From Lichenostomus cassidix (taxonomy: Eukaryota > Chordata > Aves > Passeriformes > Meliphagidae): a DNA stretch of 64,000 nt. The stretch spans positions 558,001 to 622,000 of the forward strand of contig VLJF02000046.1 in NCBI GenBank assembly GCA_008360975.2, given 5' to 3'. A program made the position numbers and the translations under genes. Below the pieces are notes generated by a model. The model was not told the DNA's origin and did not search any database. It saw only the letters and a list, made by a program, of their open reading frames with translations. Below are positions 1 through 10,732 of this stretch, one piece after another (the first letter of the stretch is position 1; each line of letters begins with the position of its first letter).

Positions 1-1731
1 TGGAGCCGAAGTTACAGAGGGTCCGAAGCCAACTACACCCCAACAGAGAAAGAAATCCTAGCAGCATACGAAGGAGTCCAAGCTGCCTCAGAGGTAATTG
101 GCACAGAAGCAAAACTCCTCCTGGCACCTCGACTACCGGTGCTGGGGTGGATGTTTAAAGCAGAGGTTCCTTCTACTCACCGTGCCACCAATGGCACATG
201 GAGCAAATGGATTGCCTTTTTCACACAGCGCGCCCATATGGGAAATCTGAGTCGCCCTGGGATTTTGGAAATAATTACAAATTGGCCTGAAGGTGAAGAT
301 TTTAGTCTGATTGAGGAAGAGGAGCTGGAACAAGTGACTCGTGCAGAGGAAGCTCCACCATACAACCAACTGCCAGCAGACGAAACACGCTATGCTCTTT
401 TCACTGATGGTTCCTGTCGTCTTGTCGGGACAAAACGGAAATGGAAAGCAGCTGTGTGGAGCTCCACACGATGGGTTGCAGAAGTTAGGGAAGAAGAGGG
501 TGGATAGAGCCAATTCGCTGAGCTCAAAGCCGTTCAGTTAGCCCTGGATATTGCTGAAAGAGAGAAATGGCCAAAGCTCTACCTCTATACCGATTCATGG
601 ATGGTAGTTAAAGCTCTATGGGGTTGGCTGGAAAAGTGGAAGAAGGCTGGTTGGCAGCGTAGGGGAAAACCAATTTGGGCAGCTGAAGTGTTGAAAGACA
701 TCGCTAGCCGGGCAGAGAGACTACCTGTGAAGGTCTGCCATGTAGATGCCCATGTCCCCAAGAGCTGAGCCAGTGAGGAGCACCGAAACAATGAACAGGT
801 AGATCAGGCTGCAAAGATAAAGGTGTCCCAGGTAGACTTGGATTGGCAGCATAAGGGAGATGTATTCCTAGCTTGATGAGTCCGTGATGCCTCAGGCCAT
901 CAGGGCAGAGATGCCACCTATAAGTGGGCACGAGACTGAGGGGTGGATCTAACCATGGACAGCATCTCTCAAGTTATCCATGACTGTGAAACGTGTGCTG
1001 CCATCAAGCAAGCTAAGTGGGTGAAACCCCTGTGGTATGGTGGAAGGTGGTCTAAATATAAGTATGGAGAGGCCTGGCAGATTGATTACATCACACTGCC
1101 TCAAACCCGCCATGGCAAGCGCTACGTGCTGACAATGGTAGAAGCCACCACGGGGTGGCTGGAAACCTACCCTGTGCCTCATGCCACTGCCCGTAACACC
1201 ATCCTGGGCCTTGAAAATCAAGTCCTGTGGAGGCATGGTACCCCTGAGAGAATTGAATCAGACAACGGGACTCATTTTAAAAATAGCCTCATAAACAACT
1301 GGGCTAGAGACCATGGCATTGAGTGGGTGTACCACATTCCCTATCATGCACCAGCCACTGGCAAAGTGGAACGGTATAATGGACTGCTAAAAACCACCCT
1401 AAAGGCATTGGGTGGGGGAACTTACAAGAATTGGGAGCGACATTTAGCAGAGGCCACCTGGTTAGTCAATACCCGAGGCTCGATCAACCGAGCAGGTCCT
1501 GCGCAATCTGAGCTTCTACATACAGTGGATGGAGATAAGGTCCCAGCAGTACATGCCAGAGGCTTGTTAGGGAAAACTGTCTGGATTGATTCTGCCTCAC
1601 ATAAAGACAAACCCATCCGTGGGGTTGTCTTTGCTCAGGGACCAGGGTGTACTTGGTGGATAATGCAGGAAGATGGAAAAACACGATGTGTCCCTCAGGG
1701 AAATTTAATTTTGGGTGAAGGCCACATGTAA
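1..1731 (+). pseudogene. pol: ERVL-like pol remnant (RNase H and integrase)
   Basis: Retroviral polymerase 3' part, cut by the window edge. One frame runs through the whole stretch: a tether and RNase H region (TDGSC motif near base 410), then integrase with a zinc-binding N-terminus and the D, D, E catalytic residues (in QIDY, SDNG and KVER, bases about 1080-1370). Five in-frame stops break it: 505-507, 766-768, 874-876, 877-879 and 937-939. The last 790 bases are open to the terminal TAA at 1729-1731. The integrase differs from that of the provirus at 3550-8826 by about 13 residues in 170, so the two are close relatives. ERVL-like (class III) affinity is judged from RT and integrase wording; no gag or env is present. 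It is dead as a polymerase. Confidence 0.93.
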
Positions 1732-1782
1732 GGTTGGGATGGCAACATACCACCGTTTACTGAATGACATTATTTGTACATA

Positions 1783-1901
1783 GTTATGTGTATATATGTA
1801 TATGTGTATATATGTATATATGTATATGTGTATATATGTATATATGTATATATGTATATATGTATATGTGTATGTATGTATATATGGATATATATATGTG
1901 T
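1783..1901. repeat. TATATG-type microsatellite
   Basis: About 120 bases of alternating TATATG, TGTATA and TATGTG units between the integrase stop and the polypurine tract. Comparable AT-rich microsatellites sit at the same place in two other ERVs in this window (about 4500-4566 and 62868-62932). Confidence 0.9.
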
Positions 1902-1924
1902 GTGTTTAGAGTTGAAAGATGTTA

Positions 1925-1944
1925 GGGTGGAATAAGGGGTGGAA
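1925..1944 (+). other. ERV polypurine tract
   Basis: A purine-rich run containing AAGGGGTGGAA lies directly against the TG of the 3' LTR, as expected for the primer of plus-strand DNA synthesis in a retrovirus. Confidence 0.8.
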
Positions 1945-2536
1945 TGTCTCGGATTGATGTTATGATAATCCTTTATCCCCTATCGTTGGCTTATATGCTC
2001 AAGAAAATGTGTAGTTCAGTCGCTTTAACTACATTCATGCTGCAGAGAGAAACGCAGGTTGTTTTGAAAACTTCTCCCCCAAGCCTCGCTTCAGGGGAGG
2101 ATTCTTGGCTCGGAAGAGACTGCGTGCTGGATGGCAGTCGAAGTGAGCTTTGTTCCGTGGGTTTTTTTTTTTCTTTTCTTTTTCTTTTTCTTTTTTTTTT
2201 CCTCATTTGGACCCCTTTTCTTCAATCTGCTTTGTTGGCCGAAGACCCAAGGGAGCCAGAGGACAGCAGAGCTCTCTAGGGAGCTCCACCCGGCCCTGGA
2301 GGGGCAAGGAGGAGAGGGGCTGCGTCTGAGAAAAGGACTTTTTAGTCAGGTTTAATAACTCCTTTTCACCTTGGTTTTCCCCTTCCCCTGTGCCTTGCAG
2401 GGCACTCTGCATGGTTTTGTTAAATAAATAGTTTTTTTCTTCACTTCCATCTAAGAGGTTCTGTTGTGGGTGGGGGAGGGAGTGTCAGGGCCCTTCGCTC
2501 TCGGAGGAGAGAGAGTTTTATCATTAATCCAGGACA
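1945..2536 (+). mobile_element. 3' LTR of the left-edge ERVL-like element
   Basis: Starts TGTCTCGG and ends AGGACA, so it has the TG...CA form. It matches the solo LTR at 51364-51943 along its length and the truncated LTR at 45841-46095. A CTTATATG box lies about 45 bases in, a T-rich homopolymer stretch at 2160-2200, and AATAAA at 2423-2428. It follows the polypurine tract at once, so it is the 3' LTR of the pol fragment to its left. Confidence 0.9.
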
Positions 2537-2853
2537 GGCATGTACAGAGTGTTTCCTGCTGGTGGCCACATCCCATGCCCAGCACTGGGCTGTGCCAGCC
2601 CTGCTCTCTGCAGGACTCATGGACTGGAAGGGTTGTCTGCAGCAAACATTGCACCATGGCTCAGGGGAGTTCTGTCATCTACAGTCACCATTTCCTTCTT
2701 GTTCTGACACTTCTGACACTTTTGGTAGCTCCAACACACTACACCAGTTCTTCTGTGCTCATTCCCCAGTGCTGGAACCTTCCTGCAGTGACACCATGAC
2801 ACTCTTGCTCTTTGCTTTCCAAACCTGCTTTTTAGATTCAGTCTTCCTCTCTC
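2537..2853. other. No gene recognised
   Basis: GC-moderate sequence downstream of the LTR. Short open frames exist on both strands, but none has a recognisable domain. Confidence 0.5.
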
Positions 2854-3130
2854 GTGTTCCCAGGAGCATCCTGTGTGTGCTGCAGAGCTGCCATCCTGGG
2901 GCAGCTCCTGCCCAGCCTGGCCAGGCACAAGGTCTCTACCCCTGCTCCTCTCACCTCACCAGTGCCTCTCTTTCCTGCAGCATCCTCAGCCTTGCCCAGC
3001 ACAGCACTAGTTAGACACTTTGACACAGCCCTTTCCTCCATCATCCTCATGCTCAACCCCCTCAGCCACAGCCTGATGGGCAGAAACATCCAGGGCAGGG
3101 AGGCTCCAGGGAAAATGCTCAGGGCAGCCA
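2854..3130 (+). pseudogene. Possible decayed olfactory receptor relic
   Basis: One frame carries PCSSHLTSAS, which resembles the start of OR transmembrane helix 6. After a stop at about 3012 a second frame carries SIILMLNPLSHSL and GKMLRA, which resembles helix 7 and the C-terminal tail. The order and spacing fit the end of an OR from a different group than the gamma-c copies elsewhere in the window. Similarity is short and broken, so this could be chance. Confidence 0.35.
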
Positions 3131-3389
3131 TGGACTGCCCAGAGAGACCATTGGAGCTGGGGACTGTGGAGAGAAATCACAGCTGCTGTGCTATGCTCTG
3201 GGCACTGACCTGGGACTGTGGGATATGGGAAAGGCCTTTGGTGTCAGGGATGTCAGGAAGGTTTGGGAGAGTCATTGTGAGACCTCTCCCAAACACCTTG
3301 GAAAGGCCAGAGCCATCCCAGAGGGTCCTGGGCACTTGGAAAAGGCAGACATGGAACCAATCCCCAAACAGGGCAGGAAGGGCATTGGG

Positions 3390-3549
3390 AGAGTCACAGA
3401 CTGGTCAGGCTCAGCAGGGAAGGGGATGTGGCAAATCCTCCTGCAGCCATTCCAGGCACTGAAGGACAAAGCAGGGATTGCAGAACCCACGTGGGAAGGC
3501 AAAGAAGGGGATGTTGTGTGCCCAGACTTCAGCCAGGCCTGTGACATGG
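3390..3549 (+). mobile_element. CR1 LINE fragment (reverse transcriptase part)
   Basis: The sequence around 3505-3549 reads PDFSQACDMV, a decayed form of the reverse-transcriptase motif typical of CR1 ORF2 (D-F-S-K-A-F-D-x-V). It is cut off exactly by the LTR that begins at 3550, so the ERV inserted into or beside a CR1 copy. Confidence 0.65.
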
Positions 3550-4455
3550 TGTCTTGGTTTGAAAGACAGGTGTCTGCCAAGAGAGGCTGAACCCTCCCCT
3601 AGAGCAGAGGATGTGATTTTCCTTCCCCTCCTCCCTCCGAATTATTTAATTTTATAAATCAAGGGCTTTCAGGCAAAGGTATGGGAAAAAGGAGTATCAG
3701 TTTTTTACTAGTATCTATAAACAAACAATAACAATAATAGCAAACCACAACTAGAACCAGAAAACCAAACAGCAGATAACGTGAGCTGCTGAACTTTCTC
3801 CCGTGTGGTGTAATCACGGTTGCAAGCAGCAGGGGCGCTGTTGAGCTCCCGGCCGGCCAGGGCAGGTGCGATGACTCCCGAGCGGCTGCAGGTGGCGCTG
3901 TGGCGCAGGGTCAGTTCACCGTCCGGCAGCTGCAATGGCGGATGGGCTGAGAAACACGCAGCGCAGCAGGAACAGCTCAGGGCAGCGAGGGAACAGGGCA
4001 GCAGGAACGGGCGCTCTCTCTCTCTCTCCGGCCAGCGAGAATCTCCACAGTCACAGCAGACGCCACGGTCTCGCGCGGCAGAGGGCGGGGGCAGGCAGCA
4101 GAGGCAGCCGGACTCTCTCCCGGCAGCAGCTGCGAGGGAACGCAGCCTGGGGGGGGGGGGGGAGAAACGTGCCCCTCCCCGTGAGGAGAAAAGTTGAATC
4201 AAAGCTCACCCAGCCAGGAGGGAAGAGAAGCAGGGCACAGTTGGATCTCCTCTGGTAGCAGCTGGAAAGCCAGGAGGCAGCAGCCTCTCCCCTCAGCGTC
4301 CGAACCACGAGAGAGAGTGTTCCCCAGCAGGCTCTCCCTTACCTAGCCCTGCCCAAAACCTAGCCATTGTCTTTTACAAAAGGCTTGATCACTCTGAACA
4401 TCGGACCATTTGTTACCTGGCAACAAGAATGGGAAGAAATTCTCAACCCCCAACA
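3550..4455 (-). mobile_element. 3' LTR of the gag-less provirus
   Basis: On the plus strand it starts TGTCTTGG and ends CCCAACA. It is paired with 7938-8826. It carries GC- and CpG-rich sequence around 3830-4180, including a CT microsatellite (4014-4027) and a poly-G run near 4150 that the other LTR lacks. Confidence 0.92.
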
Positions 4456-4478
4456 TAATCCACCCCGAATTTTTTCCC
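4456..4478 (-). other. ERV polypurine tract
   Basis: Read on the minus strand, a purine run of A's followed by GGGGTGGATTA abuts the TG of the 3' LTR. The core GGGGTGGA matches the polypurine tract of the element at 1925-1944, although the LTRs are unrelated. Confidence 0.7.
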
Positions 4479-4499
4479 ATTCCAACACGTTACATTGAG

Positions 4500-4566
4500 C
4501 TTAAACATTCAGATTATATACACACATGCATTACTCTAATTATATACATATATACATACAGATATG
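4500..4566. repeat. AT-rich microsatellite inside the provirus
   Basis: TATACA and TATATAC units between the end of integrase and the polypurine tract, in the same position as the microsatellites of two other ERVs in this window. Confidence 0.7.
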
Positions 4567-4592
4567 GATACACGCACAGTGTTATGGACAAT

Positions 4593-7382
4593 TCAACCCC
4601 AACTAAGGTCTCCCTGAGGTATGCATCGTACTTCTCCATCCTTTTGCATCACCCGCCAGATACACCCTGGACCCTGAGCGAAAACAACCCCACGGGTGGG
4701 TCTGTCTTTGCCTGAGGTAGAATCAATCCAAACAGTTTTCCCTAGCATGCCTCTCATGTGTACCACTGGAACTTTATCCCCGTCTGCTGTTTGCAGGGGT
4801 TTAGATTGAGCAGGGCCAGCTCGGTTGGTGGAACCTCGGGTGTTAACTAGTCAGGTGGCCTTGGCTAAATGTTGTTCCCAACCTTTAAAAGTCCCCCCGC
4901 CTAAAGCTTTCAAGGTGGTTTTTAGCAGACCATTGCATCGCTCCACTTTGCCAGCAGCAGGTGCATGATAAGGAATGTGGTACACCCACTCAATGCCATG
5001 TTCCCTAGCCCAGGTGTTTATGAGGCTATTTTTAAAATGAGTTCCATTATCTGACTCAATTCTCTCAGGGGTACCATGCCTCCACAGGACTTGGTTTTCA
5101 AGGCCCAGGATGGTGTTACGGGCAGTGGCGTGAGGCACAGGGTAGGTTTCCAGCCACCCCGTGGTGGCTTCTACCATTGTGAGCACGTAGCGCTTGCCAT
5201 GGCGGGTTTGAGGCAGTGTGATGTAATCAATCTGCCAGGCCTCTCCATACTTATATTTAGACCACCTTCCACCATACCACAGGGGTTTCACCCGCTTGGC
5301 TTGCTTGATGGCAGAACACGTCTGACAATTATGGATTACCTGGGAGATACAGTCCATGGTTAGATCCACCCCTTGGTCTCGTGCCCACTTGTAGGTGGCA
5401 TCTCTGCCCTGATGGCCTGAGGCATCATGGGCCCATCGAGCTAGGAACAGCTCCCCCTTGTGCTGCCAATCCAAATCTAATTGTGACACTTTTATCTTTG
5501 CAGCTTTATCCACCTGTTCGTTGTTTTGGTGTTCCTCATTAGCTCGGCTCTTGGGGACATGGGCATCTACATGACGGACTTTCACAGGTAGTTTCTCCAC
5601 CCTAGTGGCAATGTCCCGCCATTCATCAGCAGCCCAGATTGGTCTTCCTCTACGCTGCCAGCTGGCTTTCTTCCACCTTTCCAACCAACCCCATAGAGCA
5701 TTGGCTACCATCCATGAATCAGTGTAGAGGTAAAGCTTTGGCCACTTCTCTCTTTCAGCGATGTCCAGGGCCAGCTGAACGGCTTTGAGTTCAGCAAGTT
5801 GACTCGATCCCCCCTCTCCTTCTGTAGCCTCTGCGACCCGTCGTGTGGGGCTCCATACAGCTGCTTTCCACTTCCTATTTGCCCCCATAATACGACAGGA
5901 ACCATCAGTGAACAGAGCGTAGCGTGTTTCATCTTGTGGCAGTTGGTTGTAAGGTGGAGCTTCCTCTGCGCGAGTCACTTGTTCCTGCTCCTCTTCATCC
6001 GTGAGGCCAAAGTCTTCACCTTCGGGCCAATTTGTAATTATTTCTAAGATCCCAGGGCGATTCGGGTTTCCAATACGGGCGCGCTGTGTGATGAGAGCAA
6101 TCCATTTGCTCCACGTGGCATCGGTGGCATGGTGGGTTGAGGGAACCTTTCCCTTGAACATCCACCCCAGCACTGGCAGTCGGGGTGCAAGGAGAAGTTG
6201 GGCTTCCGTGCCAATTACCTCTGAGGCGTCTTGGACTCCTTCATAGGCTGCTAGGATTTCCTTCTCGGTGGGAGTATAGTTGGCTTCGGACCCTCTGTAA
6301 CTTCGGCTCCAGAATCCCAGTGGTCGTCCTCGAGTCTCGCCAGTCACCTTCTGCCACAGGCTCCAGGACAGACCATTTCCCCCGGCTGCAGAGTAGAGCA
6401 CACTCTTCACCTCTGGTCCTGTCCTGACTGGGCCAAGGGCTACTGCATGAGCGATCTCCTGCTTGATCTGAGCAAAGGCTTGTTGCTGTTCAGGGCCCCA
6501 GTGGAAATCGTTCTTCTTGCGTGTCACCAGGTAGAGAGGACTTACAATTTGGCTGTACTCGGGGATATGCATCCTCCAGAAACCTATGGCGCCTAGGAAG
6601 GCTTGTGTCTCCTTCTTGTTGGTTGGTGGGGACATCGCTGTGATCTTGTTGATGACTTCGGTGGGAATCTGACGTCGGCCATCTTGCCACTTCACTCCTA
6701 GGAACTGGATCTCTTGGGCAGGTCCTTTGACTTTGCTCTTTTTGATGGTGAAATCAGCTTCCAGGAGAATTTGGATGATTTTCTCTCCTTTCTCAAACAC
6801 TTCTTCCGCTGTGCTCCCCCACACAATGATGTCGTCGATGTACTGCAGATGTTCCGGGGCCTCACCCTTTTCCAGAGCAGCCTGGATCAGTCCATGGCAG
6901 ATGGTGGGACTGTGCTTCCACCCCTGGGGCAGTCGGTTCCAGGTATACTGCACGCCCCTCCAGGTGAAAGCAAACTGAGGTCTGCACTCTGTTGCCAGAG
7001 GAATGGAGAAAAATGCATTTGCAATGTCAATAGTGGCATACCACTTTGATGCCTTGGACTCTAGCTCATCCTGGAGCTCCAGCATGTCCGGCACAGCAGC
7101 ACTCAGAGGTGGAGTCACCTCATTCAAGGCACGATAGTCCACAGTCAATCTCCATTCTCCATCAGATTTGCGCACAGGCCAGATGGGGCTGTTAAAGGAT
7201 GAGTGGGCCTTGCTGACCACCCCTTGGCTCTCCAGCTCACGGATCATCTTGTGGATGGGAACCACAGCATCTCGATTAGTCCTGTATTGCCGGCGGTGCA
7301 CTGTCGAGGTGGCAATTGGTACTTTTTGGTCCTCCACCTTCAAAAGTCCGACTGCAGAAGGGTTCTCTGATAGTCCAGGCAA
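4593..7382 (-). pseudogene. pol: ERVL-like pol (RT, RNase H, integrase), one nonsense codon
   Basis: Retroviral polymerase that would copy RNA to DNA and insert it. An open stretch of 843 codons shows RT (LPQGW at 151-155, YIDD at 181-184), RNase H (D493, E531, D555 and a possible fourth Asp at 625) and integrase (H652, H657, C686, C689; then D719, D778 and E814 with 35 residues between the last two). The motifs are all present. A TGA at 4853-4851 stops the frame inside integrase; the same frame then runs on to a terminal TGA at 4595-4593. No protease precedes RT. The upstream hydrophobic ORF overlaps its start by 43 bases in another frame. The wording of RT and integrase is ERVL-like. The start shown is only the first in-frame Met-type codon; a natural start is not evident. 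Confidence 0.93.
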
Positions 7383-7852
7383 GGTGTTGGAATGGTTACC
7401 CAGGGTATTTTCACCTTATCCCGGAATGCAAGGTAGGATAAACCTATCAGCCACAGCAGCATCAGCCACTGTATGATATCATAAGCATTTAGAGAGTTTC
7501 CAAACCTTTCGAGCATTAGTTGGGTAGGCCCAAAGTAATGAATAAAAGGTTGAGAGAAACCTTCTCCTGGTGTTATCTCCTCACAAAAAGTACCATTACC
7601 AAACAAACTCCAAAAACATGTACTGACAGTGGCAAAAAACTGTAGCCATGTGCCTGCTGTTAAAATGAACTGAAAGATCCAGAAGTTCTTCACCCTATTG
7701 GCCCATTGTGCAAACTGGATGACAGCCAAAATAACCTTAGTTATAGGACCCATGTTTAGGTAGGGAGCTGCAAATGGGAAAAATGTGGTCACAATTATGT
7801 GCCAACCAAACCAGAGTATACTCAACATAATACCACTTAATGAGGTTTTCAT
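7340..7852 (-). CDS. Hydrophobic ORF between primer site and pol
   Basis: An open frame of 170 codons begins with ATG at 7852, about 60 bases inside the primer-binding site, where gag should start; the frame is open even back into the primer site. The product is strongly hydrophobic, with likely membrane helices at residues 5-29, 57-84 and 124-143 and a weaker one at 37-51, and a sequon NGT at 86-88. It has no matrix, capsid, zinc-knuckle or protease motif. It overlaps the start of pol by 43 bases. I do not recognise it. It might be an accessory or leader gene of this ERV lineage, a piece of a captured host gene, or chance. Decay elsewhere in the element makes an uninterrupted 170-codon frame notable but not proof of function. 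Confidence 0.55.
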   Translation of the reverse strand: MKTSLSGIMLSILWFGWHIIVTTFFPFAAPYLNMGPITKVILAVIQFAQWANRVKNFWIFQFILTAGTWLQFFATVSTCFWSLFGNGTFCEEITPGEGFSQPFIHYFGPTQLMLERFGNSLNAYDIIQWLMLLWLIGLSYLAFRDKVKIPWVTIPTPCLDYQRTLLQSDF

Positions 7853-7914
7853 GTTCACCACACTAAGACAGGTCTCACAGAAACTGTTATTCCTTTTTCT
7901 TCCAATGCCCTCGT

Positions 7915-7932
7915 GCCCCACATTGGGCGCCA
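7915..7932 (-). other. Primer-binding site, tRNA-Lys type
   Basis: Minus strand reads TGGCGCCCAATGTGGGGC, five bases after the end of the 5' LTR. This agrees at 17 of 18 positions with the complement of the 3' end of tRNA-Lys(CUU). Lysine primers are usual in class II (ERVK) elements, whereas the pol here is ERVL-like. Confidence 0.85.
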
Positions 7933-7937
7933 AGATC

Positions 7938-8826
7938 TGTCTTGGTTTGAAAGACAGGTGTCTGCCAAGAGAGGCTGAACCCTCCCCTAGAGCAGAGGAT
8001 GTGATTTTCCTTCCCCTCCTCCCTCCGAATTATTTAATTTTGTAAATCAAGGGCTTTCAGGCAAAGGTATGGGAAAAAGGAATATCAGTTCTTTACTAGT
8101 ATCGATAAACAAACAATAACAATAATAGCAAACCACAACTAGAACCAGAAAACCAAACAGCAGATAACGTGAGCTGCTGAGCCTTCTCCCGTGTGGTGCA
8201 ATCACGGTTGCAAGCAGCAGGGGCGCTGTTGAGCTCCCGGCCAGCCAGGGCAGGTGCGATGACTCCCGAGCGGCTGCAGGTGGCGCTGTGGCGCAGGGTC
8301 AGGTCACCGTCCGGCAGCTGCAATGGCGGACGGGCTGAGAAACGCACAGGGCAGCAGGAAACAGTTCAGGGCAGCGAGGGAACAGGGCAGTAGGAGCGGG
8401 CGCTCTCTCTCTCCAGCCAGCGAGAATTTCTGCAGTCACAGCAGACGCCGCGGTCTCGTGCGGCAGAGGGCGGGGGCAGGCAGCAGGGGCCGCGGGACTC
8501 TCCCGGCAGCAGCCACGAGGGAACGCAGCCCGGGGAAATGCGCCCTTCCCCGTGAGGAGAAAAGTTGAATCAAAGCTCACCCAGCCAGGAGAGAAGAGAA
8601 ACAGGGCACAGTTGGATTTCCTCTGGTAGCAGCTGGAAAGCAAAAAGCCAGCAGCCTCTACCCTCAGCGTCCGAACCACAAGAGAGAGTTCCCCGGGCCG
8701 GCTCTCCCTTACCGTGCCCTGCCCAAAAACCTAGCCTTTGTCTTTTACAAAAGGCTTGATCGCTCCGAACATCGGACCATTTGTTGCTTAGTAACAGGAA
8801 TGGGAAGAAATTCTCAACCCCCGACA
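7938..8826 (-). mobile_element. 5' LTR of the gag-less provirus
   Basis: 889 bases. On the minus strand it runs from TGTCGGGG to CCAAGACA and is followed by GATCT and the primer-binding site, which fixes it as the 5' LTR. It pairs with 3550-4455. Confidence 0.93.
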
Positions 8827-9290
8827 TTGTGACGTAGTTTTGGATGTTTCTGCAAATAACTTACATGGGATAAAGCTTAGGGTGAGCTTTACACAGTTAA
8901 TTGCATTTAATAATTTTTGTAAATCATTTGATGTTTTGATATAAGGATTTAAGGGTAATGGCTCTAGCTTTATATTTTGTTTAGTTAATATTCACTTTAT
9001 TTTAAAAAGGGTTTTACTGAATTTGTTTAAAACACTGAGTTGGTTTAAAAGCTAAGATATTATACACATAATGATAAATGATGCTTTGAGGAAATAGTTC
9101 AAAAATTAACTTTGTTAAAATATACTTAGGATAAACACTTTTCAAATTGCTTTAGCAAGGAATTTTAGCTTTTCTTTAGGGTTTTAGTAACTAAGGTTCA
9201 TCAGGACAATTATGTTGTTACAATGGTTTCTCATTAGTAAAAGCTGGAAACAAGTTTAAATCATAATTTAGTTGCACTAATTAACAGGGT
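8827..9290. other. AT-rich stretch, no gene seen
   Basis: Strongly AT-rich sequence between two proviruses. It may be left-over internal sequence of the gag-bearing ERV to its right, but no coding frame or motif supports that. Confidence 0.5.
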
Positions 9291-9293
9291 ACT

Positions 9294-10484
9294 TTAAAAT
9301 ACAGTTATGAATTGATTTTTGGAGCTTTGAAAAGAATCTTCCGTGGCACAGTAAGCATTTGCTGGCGTCATTCGCAGCGGGGCAGTCCCAGTCTCGGTGT
9401 TGGTGATGGTTCCAGTGAGCAGGAGGTGGTGAAAGGGGCGTGGAAAGCCAGCGGCACCGCCCATCGGGGTGCCTTCTGCGACTTCCGCCTTCTGCTTCAG
9501 TTGACAGGAAACCGAGGTTGAAGTAACTTCCGTTTCGCTCTCGGGTTGCAGAGTCTGAATGGCGCAGCGGGGCTGTTCCTGGGCGGCGCGGCTGCTCTGA
9601 GCTCTCTCTGCTACTACGGTGCGTTTCGGTTTTGCGGGTGGTGGCTCTGATCTGGCAGAAACTGTCGTTCTTTTTCCGCGGTTTGTTTGTGCGGCAATGG
9701 AGCGATAGAGGGCTACGATTCTCCCTGCCCCCTGGTGGGGGGGGGCGCCACAGCTGACAGAGATTTTGCATGTTAAAAACAGTTTTTTACTGCCACATCG
9801 ATAACACCGGGGTGATTTCTGGCTACTCTGGCTTTTTACCCGCGATATTTGAGCTCTCTCTAGCATCGTATTCAGTTGTTCTGGCAAAAATTCAACGGTG
9901 ACTCTCTCACACAAAGCAGCTAAGATGTTTTTCGTTGTAAAGTTGCTAAGCTCTATGATACATTGAGACAGGAATAGGATTTTCATCGAATCGAGTAACT
10001 TTGTATTCTCGGCTCCCGGCAGCGGCGCGGCGCACCCTTCCTCCGCCGGCGCTGGCAGCGAGGGAGAGCCACGCTTCCCCCTCCTCCCTGGCGGGGGGGG
10101 CTTCCCCGGCTGCTGCGCCGCGGCTGCCGAAGTCTTTTGCACGTTAAAAGCAGCACGGCAACTCTCAAGTTTCTCTCCGCTCTCTGCAACCGCAATTTTC
10201 TGTGTCGCCACCCTTGCTAGTTCTAGCTCTGCAGGATGTTGTAAGCAAGCTAGGACTTTACTCCATGGTTTGCCAAGCTTTTTTGCAATTTTATCACTCT
10301 CCAGAAGTAAACCAGCTCCATAATTTAGCCACTCTTTTAGGTTGAATACTGTAACAGGATTTGTAAGAAATCCATAGGCTTGTCCCACCACGATTAAAAC
10401 AGCAAACTGTGATAGGATGCTTTTACTAAGTCCATGCTTTTCTAAAAAGCATAATGATATCGCTAGAGCAGCTTGCCTCTCCAT
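9294..10484 (-). pseudogene. gag: Alpharetrovirus-like gag remnant, 396-codon open frame
   Basis: Retroviral structural polyprotein remnant. ATG at 10484 begins a matrix-like segment with FNLKEWLNYG and KIAKKLGKPW (residues about 45-75), typical in wording of class II avian gag. A proline- and glycine-rich linker follows (about 120-155), then a short capsid-tail-like segment, then CYRC near residue 230, which looks like the first half of a nucleocapsid zinc knuckle that is not completed. The usual capsid of about 240 residues is missing, so a large deletion kept the frame open. After the knuckle the sequence is Arg-, Pro- and Ser-rich without a clear domain. The PBS and LTR to its right fit the same element. 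Confidence 0.75.
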
Positions 10485-10732
10485 CCTGATTTACGGAATT
10501 GCGCACTTACTTCCACCCCCTCGAGGTTATCGGCTGCTTCTCCTCCCTGGTGCATGCGAAATTCACCTCGCAAGTCCGTCAGTGTCCAGATCCTGTCTGT
10601 ACAGTCGTCTGATCAGTGCGCCCACTGCTTTGACCCTCCTGGGTGTTCGGAGCCAGATGCCTGGATTCTCGGCCGTAGCCGTGCTGTTCCCCAAACAAGT
10701 CCAGCCAGACGGAGAGCAGGACCCTTGTGCGT
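10485..10732 (-). other. Untranslated leader of the gag-bearing ERV
   Basis: About 250 bases lie between the primer-binding site and the gag start codon on the minus strand. This is where a retroviral packaging leader would be. No frame of interest is present. Confidence 0.6.

Larger units (their letters stand above)
3550..8826 (-). mobile_element. Minus-strand provirus: two LTRs, pol, no gag
   Basis: Order on the minus strand: 5' LTR (8826-7938), spacer GATCT, primer-binding site, hydrophobic ORF, pol, AT-rich microsatellite, polypurine tract, 3' LTR (4455-3550). The LTRs differ by substitutions and small indels, by eye roughly 5%, so the insertion is old but not ancient. No gag or protease frame is seen; the pol frame starts inside what should be the protease/RT border. 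No env was found. No perfect target-site duplication flanks it: CATGG on the left, TTGTG on the right. Confidence 0.93.

Noticed and set aside
3540..8836. TGTGAC on both sides of the gag-less provirus as a target-site duplication
   Set aside because: The copies are offset from the LTR ends by four bases and one base, so they are not at the insertion point.
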